A stretch of DNA of 64,000 nt from Gonapodya prolifera JEL478 (taxonomy: Eukaryota > Monoblepharomycota > Monoblepharidomycetes > Monoblepharidales > Gonapodyaceae): the NCBI GenBank assembly GCA_001574975.1, contig KQ965852.1:5746-69745 (forward strand), read 5' to 3'. A program made the translations under genes and the position numbers. Under the pieces are notes generated by a model, which saw only the letters and a list, made by a program, of their open reading frames with translations, did no database searches and was not told the DNA's origin. Shown here piece after piece: positions 1 through 9,834 of the stretch (positions are counted from its first letter, which is position 1; every line of letters begins with the position of its first letter).

Positions 1-240
1 ACTAGGCTTTTGTCAGCCTCAACCCTGCACACTTCTCCTCATACGATCTCGTTCCCCCCAAACAAGCTCTTCTTCTGGCCTCTGGGAAAAACACGAACAA
101 GAATACAACGTGCTCTGCTTGGTCGACGGCTGACTAGTCAAGTTGTTTCCGACACGGTCACCTTCCTTGGGCAATGCAATGCGAGGACGGCCGTGTCCTC
201 CCTCGCGTACCATGGTGTATGGCGCAGCGAGGGCTTTATT
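1..240. repeat. diverged repeat copy A
   Basis: This stretch resembles 2548-2758 over about 200 bases. Shared blocks include the AACAAGCTCTTCTTC-like and AACACGTGCTCTTCTTC-like segments, then GTCAAGTT followed by TTCCGACACG and CCTTGGGCAAT. Both copies run in the same direction. Neither holds a convincing gene. It is probably an old duplication or a low-copy dispersed repeat; no terminal repeats or coding potential point to a class. Confidence 0.5.
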
Positions 241-480
241 TGAGCTGGCGAGGAACGGAACAATCGAACAAACAGGCCGGGACAACACCGCCAATTCCTC
301 TTACTGAGCGCATCGAGTGTTCACAAACATGTTGGTTGGTCCTTCTGACTTTGTCGAGCCCATTGGACCGTTTTTGGTAATGCTGAGTAAGGTATAAATG
401 TTGATATTAAAATGAACAAAAATGTGTGATCAAAACAGTGGCAAGTAGAGACGTGCAAATCAAAAATTATTGTTATAGAG

Positions 481-1411
481 TCATGGCTGCATTTCATCTG
501 GCCGCAAGCCCAAAAGTCCTGCTTGACCCACGGCATTCTCGGCCTTGAATTTTATTTTGGTTGTACGAAGCATGTGAAGGATGATTTTGTTGAAGTTCAC
601 ATCGAACTTTGACACGTCCCAAACAACATTACGTGGGTCAAGGCTGAGTGTGTTGTGAATGCTGCTTGAAAGGACGGAATAAAGGTCGAGAACGATCTTG
701 TGCGCCCGTTTCGCATCAACATTCAGTATGCTTCGGAGGGTCGCTCCGTGGGTGCTATTCGTGGATGTGAGGTAGGTGTCCCATCTGCTGCTGCGCCCTC
801 CTGTGTAACACCCGAGGTTCTCGTCCTCATATCGCTCTGCGTAAGAGGGAGTGCCAGGTAAGAACCAGGTACGGACAACTGCTGTTTAAAAACAACTCCC
901 AAACAAGAGATAGTTCAAAAGGCACTCACCAAACACTCCACGGACATTAAGAGCATTCTTAGCGAACAGTAAATCCGTTTTGACTTCCATCTGCAAGGCA
1001 TTGTCAAGGGATGATGAAACAGGGAAGCAGCTTGAAACACACCAGCTGTTCTTCGGTCTTCTTGTAGAGCTCTTCGGCCTTACTGACGAGTTCTTCCGTC
1101 TTATGGATGACAACGTCCTTTTCTCTGAGCACAACGTCCTTCTCTCTGAGCACAACGTCCTTCTCTCTGACCAAGATATCTTTCTGCTCGATCTGCTCGA
1201 TGTGGTGCACAATGTGCTGCACAGCGATCTTCTTTACCACCTCATACATATTCCGTGCTTCAGGTCGCGACTTCAGTGCTTTCACGATCACAGCATCCGC
1301 TTCCTCGGGGATGAAGGAAGGGGCGTTTGTTGGGCGATGGTGTGAGATGTATCTGCGGGAGGGGAACCAAATGCGTTTTGGGAAGGCGACTTGGGGAAGC
1401 AAACGAAGCAT
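481..1411 (-). CDS. hypothetical coiled-coil protein with presequence-like N terminus
   Basis: Three exons join cleanly: 1411-1043, 990-930 and 881-481, with introns of 52 and 48 bases. They give 276 residues. The N terminus is rich in R, S, H and hydrophobics and lacks acids, like a mitochondrial presequence. The middle holds three near-identical heptads (REKDVVL) encoded by a 21-base tandem repeat at about 1109-1170, flanked by more heptads, so a parallel coiled coil is likely. The C-terminal 130 residues look globular (VWDVSKFDVNF, a KFKAEN patch). An upstream methionine 29 codons earlier is open, but I chose the one that begins the basic leader. I do not recognise the family. Reading-frame and splice fit are good; function is unknown. 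Confidence 0.6.
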
Positions 1412-1494
1412 TATGAGATCGTGCTTCAAAGTCGGAAAAAGTTTTGGACGGTGGTTTTCCCAGAAAGATTGGGAAGAGTTGTAAAGCTTTGATT

Positions 1495-2254
1495 TCACTG
1501 GGAGAACAGAAGAGGATAAACTGACGGAAGATCATCCACTACTTGAAGGTCCACCCATTTCCCCCTCTTCCTTTGTTGCTCAAAGAATCTCACCGCTCGC
1601 AATTCCAGTGGACTCAAGCGACTTTGAACGTCAGCGATGGATGGTTTTGGAGGGGCTGCAAAGGCCTGCCCTGCCTGGCTGGACGCTCTTTCGGTGACCG
1701 CCACATAACTCGCAGGCGATGAGGTTTGTAACGCCCTATCATCATGCATGCACGGGGGCCCGTGGTGCAAGATTGAGGCCCGTTCCCAGTCGGGGAAGGC
1801 GCCTAGTTGGTCGCTGGGAAGACGGTCACGGTTGTCCATGGCTGACGGGGCCGCACGCATTTGTCGCCATGTTACTTGGGTGAGCGAGGCTGCCCAGTGA
1901 CCGGAGTGAACCCCCTCCAAAAGCGCTGGACGGGATTCGCGAATTGGAGGAATCAGGATTGCGAGATGAGTTGTCTGCGGTTATGGAACACTTGAAACCA
2001 GCGGCCTTCCCGTGGCGTGTTCCGGGCATCGACTGTTGATGGCGAACGGCTGGTAGTCGTCGTATTCTATCTGACATAACGATTGCCTGCAGGAACTCCA
2101 GTACACGACAATGTTGAACCACTTTATCTAGAAGAAGTTCAACAGCAGTCATAAGGTTACCGATATTCCGTTGACGTTGATGTTCCAATGAAAGCGGAAT
2201 AAAGTCAAAGTTGGAATCCGAACTCTCTGTCCTTGTCTTGGTGAACCCAAGCAA
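1495..2254 (-). CDS. tentative hypothetical gene, model incomplete
   Basis: Two overlapping open frames lie on this strand. The upstream one (2254-1826) begins with a helical segment (TAVELLLDKVVQHCRVLEFLQ). The downstream one (1920-1495) ends in a charged helix (LELRAVRFFEQQRKRGKW) before a stop 84 bases upstream of the next gene's ATG. I could not find a GT-AG pair that links the two frames. A single gene with an unseen intron, a frame error, or chance openness are all possible. A clean acceptor-like CTCCCAG sits at its 3' end, so it might also splice into the next gene. No domain recognised. Confidence 0.25.
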
Positions 2255-3157
2255 TCGTTTGTCCTAGCACCTGATCTCATGTCTAACAAACCGTGTCAAC
2301 CCACAAGAGGAGCCCTCGCAAGAAGATCCTTCGCATTCACAAATCTGAGGAGCCGGACGGCGGACCCGGCAATGGTTCTTGTACGTGAACGTTGACCCTT
2401 TGAGTCTCGGACTCTCATGTCCTTGCCTTCTCTGCTCGCTCGGCGCACGTTGCTACTACACCTCACCTCTGAGCTGCCAGGCCATTCCAAGTACTGCACC
2501 AGCCCCACCCCTGCCTTCCGATTCCCCCGCCCTGACCGCCCACCAGCCTTTCTTTAGCCTGCGCCTTGCACACTCGTTGTCCTGCAATCTCGCTCCCCAA
2601 CACGTGCTCTTCTTCCGGTCCGGGAACGCACGAACTTGTTCAGCTCGGTTACCGGTCAAGTTAATTCCGACACGTGCACCGTCCTTGGTCCTTGGGCAAT
2701 TCGAGCCCCGTGGACGTGTCTTCGCGTATCATACCGCACGGAAGGCAGAGGGCTGACGGCGTGAGACGTGAGATGAGCTCATTGAGCTAGCAACGACGGG
2801 TTCAAGGAAGTGGGCGATCGAGCAAGTACGGTTTGGCGTAAGGTTTTACACAAACGGGTCACACGGAGACATTGAGCGAACGTGTGACGCAGATATGGAG
2901 GTAACGTTTAAACGAGTCCAAACGACCGTCGGCCGATTCCTGGTTCCTCCCAATGAAATGCGATAATCAGACCATCTCCGACCCGCAGCAGCATGGAGCT
3001 GGAGCTGGAGCACAATTAACAGGGACGTGCAGTGCAGAACGTCTACAACTGGTCTGGACACCCTGACAAGCTTACAAAAGGTGACAAAACGTGATTTTGA
3101 AGAGATTATTACATGTCTTTGGCTAGACGATGAGTGAGCGATCAAGCTGAACAGAGT
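2255..3157. other. intergenic, no gene recognised
   Basis: No supported coding region. It contains the second copy of the diverged repeat (2548-2758). The open frames seen here are compositionally random and mutually overlapping. Confidence 0.5.
2548..2758. repeat. diverged repeat copy B
   Basis: Partner of the repeat at 1-240, same orientation, with conserved blocks around GTCAAGTTAATTCCGACACG and TTGGGCAAT. The copies differ by many substitutions and small indels, so the duplication is not recent. Confidence 0.5.
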
Positions 3158-3681
3158 CTACTCGTCCAAATACACCAACCTCATCTCGTCAGTGTAGAAT
3201 GCACCAACGACGCCAAACTCTGGATGCTTGTAGCGGTACAGGATCGTGTACCGATCGCCTGGCTCCTCACGAAATTTCTCTTCTGAGTCCTTAAAGCGGA
3301 TCCAGTCTTGCCTTCACGCCAACCAAGTCCAATCACAAGCTTGATCTCAATGACCAAATGCCGTCCATCTGGCAGTCGCATCACCAAGTCTCCCTCGCCG
3401 TCTTGAGACCATCCAGGGTCCACACGCCACGGTCGCGCCACGATGGAGCAGTCCAGGTAATAGTGTTCCCGAATGAGGTGGTCGGTAAGGTGGCCTTCTG
3501 TGCTAGTGCGGTAAGGCCCGACACGAAGGTTTTGTCTGGGGTACGTTGGGTCGGCCCAGTTATAAAATGATCCGCTTGGTTGTGGTGCACGATTCCCCGT
3601 GTCGTTGTTAGCGAAGAGTTTGGACAGGAAAAGTAGAATGACTGCAAGGACAACGATCGGCTTGAGGAGAGAGCAAGATGT
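3158..3681 (-). pseudogene. PD-(D/E)XK nuclease-like protein, frame broken
   Basis: Reading the minus strand, a hydrophobic anchor-like segment (IVVLAVILLFLSKLF) is followed by a core with GEGDLVMRLPDG then HLVIEIK. This is the D...E-x-K arrangement of restriction-endonuclease-like folds. The frame then slips near 3300-3330: one frame ends after IEIK, and the other continues as RFKDSEEKFREEPGDRYTIL to a TAG at 3158. No intron fits in that interval, so either one base is wrong in the assembly or the gene is decaying. There is no start codon in frame before the upstream stop, so a first exon is missing from the model. The fold assignment is inference from motif order only. Confidence 0.35.
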
Positions 3682-4032
3682 TCACGTCATCAGAACACAA
3701 CGCTCCAGAAGGACGGACCAAACTCATCACAAAACCAAATGGTTCATCTGCATGTATGCTCGCTCTGTCGCTCCGTTTATGAGCCCAATGAGTGTTGCCG
3801 TGTGCGTTCATGGTTGGTTTGCCAGCACTGGGTTCTTGTGCGACAGAGAATATCCCGACACAACGCTGAACAACTATGAAACCGTGATTGCAATAATCCA
3901 CGAGTCCCGAAGCGCCGAATTGAACGCGGGTTCTCCGCCCAGAAAAGGCCCGTGGTTGTATGGGTTCGTTCTCGTAAACTGCACTCGGAGTCGCTGCAAG
4001 CTCAATGCTCAATGAATTATCCCCGTGCAAAA
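3682..4032. other. intergenic, nothing recognised
   Basis: No coding frame with a plausible product and no clear repeat. Confidence 0.4.
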
Positions 4033-4310
4033 CGACTGCGCCATGTCCTCCTGATATGGCGTCATCCGTATGCTTTCCCCCCCAGTGTCACGTTTGTTCG
4101 CGGAAGTTTCTTTTTTCCCCGGTCTTCTCTCACCTCATTTTTTTCCCACGCCCCTTCTCACCTCCCCCCTGTCAGCTCGCCACCTCCCTTCTCCACCTCG
4201 CTCCCGCCCTCGGCTACCGCGACTCGATGCTCACTCGTCTTCAATTCCCACGAGGCGTCAGTGCGGCTCTGGCGCTCGTTCGGGTTCACAGAGATTGGGC
4301 GCACAAGATG
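4033..4310 (+). pseudogene. relic of the GNAT acetyltransferase gene, internally deleted
   Basis: Bases 4033-4080 match the start region of the intact GNAT gene (5547-5594), including CTGCGCCATGTCCTCC, but the fourth codon here is TGA. Bases 4105-4310 then match 6376-6580 of the intact gene: the end of its second intron, the CAG acceptor and the first part of exon 3 (compare LVFNSHEASVRLWRSFGF with LVFESNEASVRLWRSFGF). Most of exon 1, exon 2 and most of intron 2 are absent. A frame slip separates the LAPALGYR part from the SLVF part. This is a partial, same-orientation duplicate that has lost function. Confidence 0.8.
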
Positions 4311-4683
4311 AAGAGAAGTGCCCAGCAGGGATACGAAACGTAGTAATTTTAATGGCACTGAAGTGAGTGCTTTGAAATTTTGAATTAAAGCATACATAAT
4401 ATCGGAACGAATATGCAATCCTGGCAGATTGTGATATGGCTTCGATTACTGACAAATCATATGTTTGCCTGGGCAGAAGAAAGAGGATCGAAACGAACGT
4501 CAGGGGTGCGATGTCGGTTGGCCCAAACGGTATAATCACCCGACACCCAGCTGCTTGCATTTAAATGGGAATACCGAGCAATATCCGCAATTTTGGTCCT
4601 TACTGTCGAAGCACATCATCCCAATGAAGGAGGAATCCGTGAAGCACACAGTACAGTCGGGTGGTATGTTCCCCTGCGCCGAT
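4311..4683. other. intergenic, nothing recognised
   Basis: AT-richer spacer between the GNAT relic and the cysteine-rich gene. No supported coding region. Confidence 0.4.
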
Positions 4684-5100
4684 TCAGCGGCGCATACACG
4701 CAGCTCTTCGTAGAGATAGTATCCGAGTCTCTCCCCGACTTGATGCTGCGGTGGGGGTGGGGGCGCGGGCGGGGTGTATGCAAGTGCAGGCGGTGGCGGG
4801 CTCGATGGTGGCGATGGTGGCGATGGTGGCGACGACGTTGGTGGATGACCGTGTGGTACACCCGCCGCAGCCCCCCTCGGAAACGAAGCACGGCGTTCCG
4901 ACGTCGGAATATATTGTGCATTGCTCGCAGTTGATGCTCCACTCTGGAGAGCAGCTTGTCGGGTCAGGGTCTTGTAACCACAAGTAGTTTACGTCGCGTT
5001 TGGAGTGCAGCTGCTTCCGCACAGGTGTGCCATCGACAGCCAAGGAGATCAGCACGAGCGGGAGAGTGAGTTCCAAGACAAGGAAAGAGTGGATTCGCAT
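4684..5100 (-). CDS. small cysteine-rich secreted protein
   Basis: A 138-residue frame starts with a typical signal peptide (MRIHSFLVLELTLPLVLISLAVDG). A cysteine-rich stretch follows at about residues 48-80 (SCSPEWSINCEQC, PCFVSEGGCGGC), then a Thr/Ala/Ile-rich segment made by a 9-base microsatellite, and a Pro/Arg-rich tail. The 51 codons upstream of the chosen ATG are open but start in a Gly/Lys-rich run that looks non-coding, so the signal-peptide methionine is preferred. The product is probably exported. The tail after the microsatellite could instead be non-coding or spliced. No family recognised; short cysteine-rich secreted proteins are common in fungi. Confidence 0.5.
   Translation of the reverse strand: MRIHSFLVLELTLPLVLISLAVDGTPVRKQLHSKRDVNYLWLQDPDPTSCSPEWSINCEQCTIYSDVGTPCFVSEGGCGGCTTRSSTNVVATIATIATIEPATACTCIHPARAPTPTAASSRGETRILSLRRAACMRR
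4804..4830. repeat. 9-base microsatellite, three copies
   Basis: GATGGTGGC repeated three times, then degrading to GACGACG. It lies inside the cysteine-rich reading frame, where it encodes a repeated Ala-Thr-Ile tripeptide on the minus strand. A G-rich run (4750-4780) sits next to it. Confidence 0.9.
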
Positions 5101-5556
5101 CGGAAATAGAGGGCAATCGGCTGCTTTGCCCTTAAAAAAAGCTTCGGGTACTTGGTTTGACAAGCCGGTCGGGGGAAACTCGATGCTCAAGTAGTCTTTT
5201 TCCGCACCCCCGCCCCCCTTCCAATAATGCTTATCAATTCCCTTCTTGTACACATGTACAGATATTAGGAAAGAGATGTTGCTTGCTGGTTCTTGCCGAC
5301 AGTTTCAAGAGTACAAACACTCATACATACAATCTGAATCAACTTCCTCGGCAACTTGACTCTATCCTTCCGCACCACCCTATTCTCATTCGACACGCAC
5401 AAATCCCTCTCCGAAAGATGCACCGTGACAGCATCCAAGTCAAAAAAAGTGTTTCGAGGCTGCGGTCTTTTCGGTCTCCCTGGTTTATCCATTCCGCAAA
5501 ACATTCCAGCACTCGGTCGCTGCAATCGCTCCATTCCCGTGCCACACCACTGCGCC
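5101..5556. other. intergenic, upstream region of the GNAT gene
   Basis: Divergent space between the cysteine-rich gene and the GNAT gene. The frames open through it have no recognisable product. It presumably holds both promoters; I see no clear motif. Confidence 0.4.
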
Positions 5557-6696
5557 ATGTCCTCCGCATACGGCGTCATCGCACGTCCTTCCGCCGCGGT
5601 CGACCTGTCCACCATCCTTCCCGTCCATGCCTCCCTGCGCGACAAAACACCCGTTCTCGTCGACCGCGTCGACAAGGCAACAGTCGACGCTGCGTCATTG
5701 GAGCAGATGCGCGAGTTGCTCAACCACGAGATTCGTGATGGCAAGACGTACCCGCAGGAGACGGAGCTCGATCCAGAGGCCTTTGCCGCGTACTTCCTGT
5801 CCTACGACGCGTTTGCGGCACGGGATGCCGCGGGTGGAGAGCTCCTCGGGTGTTTTTACATCAAGCCGAACTTTCCGGGGAGATGCTCACATGTAAGTTG
5901 CCGAGTTCGTGGCACTTTGTGAGAATGGAATCAGAAAATGCCACTTGTATTCGCCCCAGATCTGCAACGCTGGGTTCCTCACTATGCCTGCGCACCGGAA
6001 TCGTGGGGTTGGAAGAGCAGTGAGTAAGGGGCGAGCGACGGAGTCAAGCGACGTCGAGGCCGAGGCGGCGAGACAAAAATCGCGGAGTTCGCCCGAGGCA
6101 AATGATCTTACGTGAAGTCCATTCCTCCTCCGGAGGCAACTGTTTTACGCGGAGCGTACTTCTCTGCCGGGGGCTGTATCCCACGCGGAGCGCATATAGG
6201 TGCGAGGGAAGCGATCTTGAGGCCAAAATGCGAAGCACGGACCGCGCTGAGGACGAAGCTTGAGTGCAAATCGATGACCCAGGAGTTTGTTGAAGGTGGC
6301 TCTTCCACCCGGAGCGTAGTGCGTACTTGTCCGCCGGGGGCGTGTACTCCACGCAGAGCGTACATCATCTTTTTACGTCGAAGTTTCATCCCGCCTCGGT
6401 CTTCAACCCACCTCATTCTTTCCCACCCCCCCACCCGTCAGCTCGCCACCGCTTTCCTCCGCCTCGCCCCCGCCCTCGGCTACCGCGCATCCATGTTCAA
6501 CCTCGTCTTCGAATCCAACGAGGCGTCAGTACGTCTGTGGCGTTCGTTCGGGTTCAGAGAAATTGGGCGCGTGCCAGAGGCGGGAAGACTCAAAGTTGGA
6601 CCGGGGGGCAGTGAGGTGTGGGTCGACGCGATACAGTTCTATTATGATTTTATCGAGGGGGAGCAAGGAGGTGTGGACGCGGCGCAGGGACGGTGA
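5557..6696 (+). CDS. GNAT-family N-acetyltransferase
   Basis: Three exons, 5557-5892, 5960-6019 and 6442-6696, give 216 residues. Exon 1 carries the acceptor half (EIRDGKTYPQE, then YFLSYDAFAARD). Exon 2 encodes ICNAGFLTMPAHRNRGVGRA, where RNRGVGRA is the acetyl-CoA-binding motif A of GNAT enzymes. Exon 3 encodes the C-terminal half with NLVFESNEASVRLWRSFGF and GRVPEAGRL, which is typical of the terminal helix and strand. It probably acetylates a small molecule or protein amine in the cytosol; the substrate is unknown. All junctions are in phase. Intron 2 is 422 bases, far longer than the roughly 60-base introns around it, and holds an internal direct repeat. A relic copy lies at 4033-4310. 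Confidence 0.85.
6135..6365. repeat. imperfect direct repeat inside GNAT intron 2
   Basis: Two units, about 6141-6200 and 6306-6366, share CGGAGCGTA, TCYGCCGGGGGC, a TGTA...CCACGC block and GGAGCGCATA/AGAGCGTACA. The whole intron is inflated by this material. No terminal inverted repeat or target-site duplication is clear, so I leave the class open. Confidence 0.45.
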
Positions 6697-7016
6697 CATT
6701 GGTGACATTGGAGACTGCGGCAAGACTATGTCTTTCCTTTGTATCTCCTATACCCTGTTTTGCCGCGACGACGACCTCGGACTATTGCTGTGTAATGCCA
6801 GAGCTTTTGAATAGACTTGAGCAGACGAAGGCTGAACCGAGAATGGGGTGAGCTGTCAAAGATGGAGGAGTTTGAATCACTTGTACGTTTTTGCATTGAT
6901 TACCGTAAAAGAAATTGGAAGGCATGTTCATATTCGTATATTCATGGGTTTTCCTCTCCTCGCGGGGTGGTACAGAGAACCACTGCGGCCAACGAAAGTT
7001 GCGTGGTGGGGGAACC
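6697..7016. other. intergenic, upstream of the Zn2Cys6 gene
   Basis: A 320-base gap between two same-strand genes. No supported coding region. Confidence 0.5.
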
Positions 7017-9704
7017 ATGGAAAGCACAGGAGGAGGAGCTGAGCGGGTAAGATTCAATCATTCGAGTTGTGGCGGTCGTGATGGAACGAATCACCTGCTC
7101 CCTTGATTGATTCAAGAGTGGCAAACGCAAGAGAGGCTCCAAAGCCTGCGACACATGCTCTCGAAGAAAGGTCCTATGCGAAGGCGGGCAGCCTTGCGTC
7201 AATTGTAGGCAGAATGGAGTAGATTGCACTTGGGAAAAATCGACTCTGAAGGTGATAGGGACGTTGGTTTGAACCGAGAATCACAATAATCTACATCGGC
7301 ATGCTCCCTCGATCAGCGGGGGCCTAAAATGGGCCAACCATCGCCATTCTTTCGAAAGCTGAAGCGACTTGAAGCGCTTGTCGCTGCGTCTCTGAATGCC
7401 AATGCGGGTCTCGCTGATACCGCGCCTCAAGCTGTTCCCGGCGACGTGAGCAGCATCAGCGGAACCGCCGACCTTGACCGAATTCTCGCCATTTTGGAGA
7501 CCTCCTCATCTGACGCCACCCAACCTCAACATGCTCCTGACATTACGACCGACCCGGGGATGAATTTCTACATTCCCGAGTTGCTTGGGACGTTCGCATC
7601 TCCAGGACCCAACTTTCCCCTCTTGGAAAAGGAACTTCACAACTCCTTTTTTGCCCCTGATACCATTGCGTGGCCACCTGCTGGCTTATCTCGGCTTAAA
7701 GATGGGGGACGAGCGCTGTTCGGAGTGGACTCAGTTGCGCCGGAGGAGGTGGGGAGTGCGTTCGACTTCGAACAGGAAGCGGATGACTCTGAAGCGTCCC
7801 CAAGTGTTACTCCTGGCGGTTCGACTTTGGACTGGACGGAGACAGACCAAAGGTCATCTCCCCCAAATCCCAGCCCGAGTTTGGAGAAAGAGCCATCAGA
7901 AAGGAAGGGGATAACGGGGCTCCCGGAAGGGCTTGAGCATCTGCTCCTCTACAGTTACCTGAAGTATGTGACGCCACAAATTCCAATCCTGCACGTGCAA
8001 ACAGTTGTACGAGAGTACGTCGGTCGTCGTCTCGAAAAGGTGTTACTGCTGTGGTAAGTTCCCCACGGCCCAAAGAAGACGCAGGGGAGAAGTTCACGAC
8101 AATTTAGCATGTTTACGCCTTCAGCGACCTATGTCACTGATTCTCGAATTCATCCAGAAGAGATCTTCGAAATGGCCCGTGCCGAGTTCAATGAACGCCT
8201 TGAAGAGGGACCTTCGATCAGTTTGATGCAGTGCATCTTGCTTCTCAATTTTTACACGGGTACTCAAGCTCACGGGGAGGGTCTGTGTCATGGATGTATA
8301 CCGGAATGGCAGTTCGGATGGCGTACGAACTGGACCTTAACTTAGACCCCGACGATCTGGCGAATGATACCTACGTGAATTCCACACCGACGATTCTCTC
8401 GGCATATTCCACCCGCGATAGGACAGTCCAGGACGCAAAGCAATGGAATTGGATCGATGAAGAGACCCGTCGCAGGGTATGGTGGGCCGTCTATGTTCTT
8501 GACAAACATGGCGCGCTTATCTCATCACGTGGATCAATGATTCGGGAGAGCGAAATTCGCACTCGGTTACCTTCCCATCACATTCTATGGGAAGCTGTTG
8601 CGCAACACTGCCCTGGGCAAGGCAATGCCAGTGTGGTATTGGGAGCAACCGTTGCCGATGGGTTGATGCTTGCGGAGGCACGGCTGCCGGAACTTCGAGG
8701 TTGGCCAGACTGCGTAGTTGCGGACGAGATCCGTATGAGTTGGGAAGATGTGCTGCTCCGGTTGCCTGAGACAATGGCAGCAAGATTGAAAGTGGAGGAC
8801 TTTGACGGTCCTGGACTCAATGCCGATGTCACTCCCACTCTGGGCTGGCCGAGACTCGCTCACGATGTACGTCTAACGCTCGACCAGTCCCGGCCAGGAT
8901 TGGTCTCGTTCCCAGAAAGGAGCGACCCATTTGCGTGGCTCATCATTTTGGAGAATATTTTTGGCATGGTAAGTGGATCTTTCAATGAATTTGATCTTCC
9001 TCGATTCTGTGATCAATTTTAAGGTGGCTGAGTTCCAGTCGAACTGCCTTGCTAAAGCCATCGACATCTTCCGCCAGCCGACAACAGTGGAAGAACAAGC
9101 AGCGGTCGCCCAACTTCGCCTCCTTGATCAGACTCTCAGTGATTGGCAGCGAAGCCTGCCTCCTTGGAGCGTCCAGTTTACTGAGGGATTCTCTGGAGCT
9201 TTGATTGGGAACACTTCTGCTCTCGCGAGAATATCTCCTTCTCGTGTGCAGAAGCTTGAACGCCCCGCATTCTTCTTGCTCTACTTGCAGATACTGTTCC
9301 GCGCTGCATGTATTGCTCTCCACCGGCCACCCGACATTGTGACGATGGCACGTGACGAGTATTGGATACAAAGTGAGAGCTTCGTCGTCGCCTGCGTTCA
9401 TGCCGACGAAATGTCGAAGCTGGTGGAGCTTGCCATGGTACACGATGAGAATTTGTCCTTTTTGGCTCCGTTTGCGGGCTATTGCATCTTTCAAAGTGCA
9501 GTGGTACAGCTCGTCCAACTGAAAGCGTTGGGAATTCCATCTTCCGTTTCTTTGTTGTCACCTGATTTGATTGAGCAAACGAGTTGGAGAATTCGGGTCA
9601 TAATACGGGCACTGGAAGTGATGGGGAAGCGATGGAAGAACGCCAAAAAGTTGGCGGGATTGGTGGAAAGCTTGTCCAGAACATTTATCCAAATGCATAG
9701 TTAA
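7017..9704 (+). CDS. Zn2Cys6 transcription factor with fungal-specific middle domain
   Basis: Exons 7017-7046, 7117-7251, 7317-8053, 8108-8968 and 9024-9704 give roughly 810 residues. Exon 2 encodes a binuclear zinc cluster, ACDTCSRRKVLC then PCVNCRQNGVDC, with spacing C-x2-C-x6-C-x5-C-x2-C-x6-C. A basic linker and short coiled coil follow (KLKRLEALV). The middle domain shows YVTPQIPILH, HPEEIFEMARAEFNERL, SISLMQCILLLNFY and SWMYTGMAVRMAYELDLN, then RRVWWAVYVLDK, all typical of the fungal_trans domain. It acts in the nucleus, probably binding CGG-type half-sites. The frame slips once at about 8255-8285, between LNFYTG and GGSVSWMY, without a usable intron; this is a likely assembly indel, or decay. 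It sits 130 bases upstream of the S58 peptidase gene on the same strand, so it may be a pathway-specific regulator. Confidence 0.85.
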
Positions 9705-9834
9705 ATTTTGAGCGAGAATTCGAAATCAAAGAGAAATCCCCCATTTTGTACATTATTACATGCTGAGGAAGTGGGGACTGAGGTGAAGACGGGCCGCAGT
9801 CAACCGTTGGCATCAATCGTCCTCCACAGCTGCC

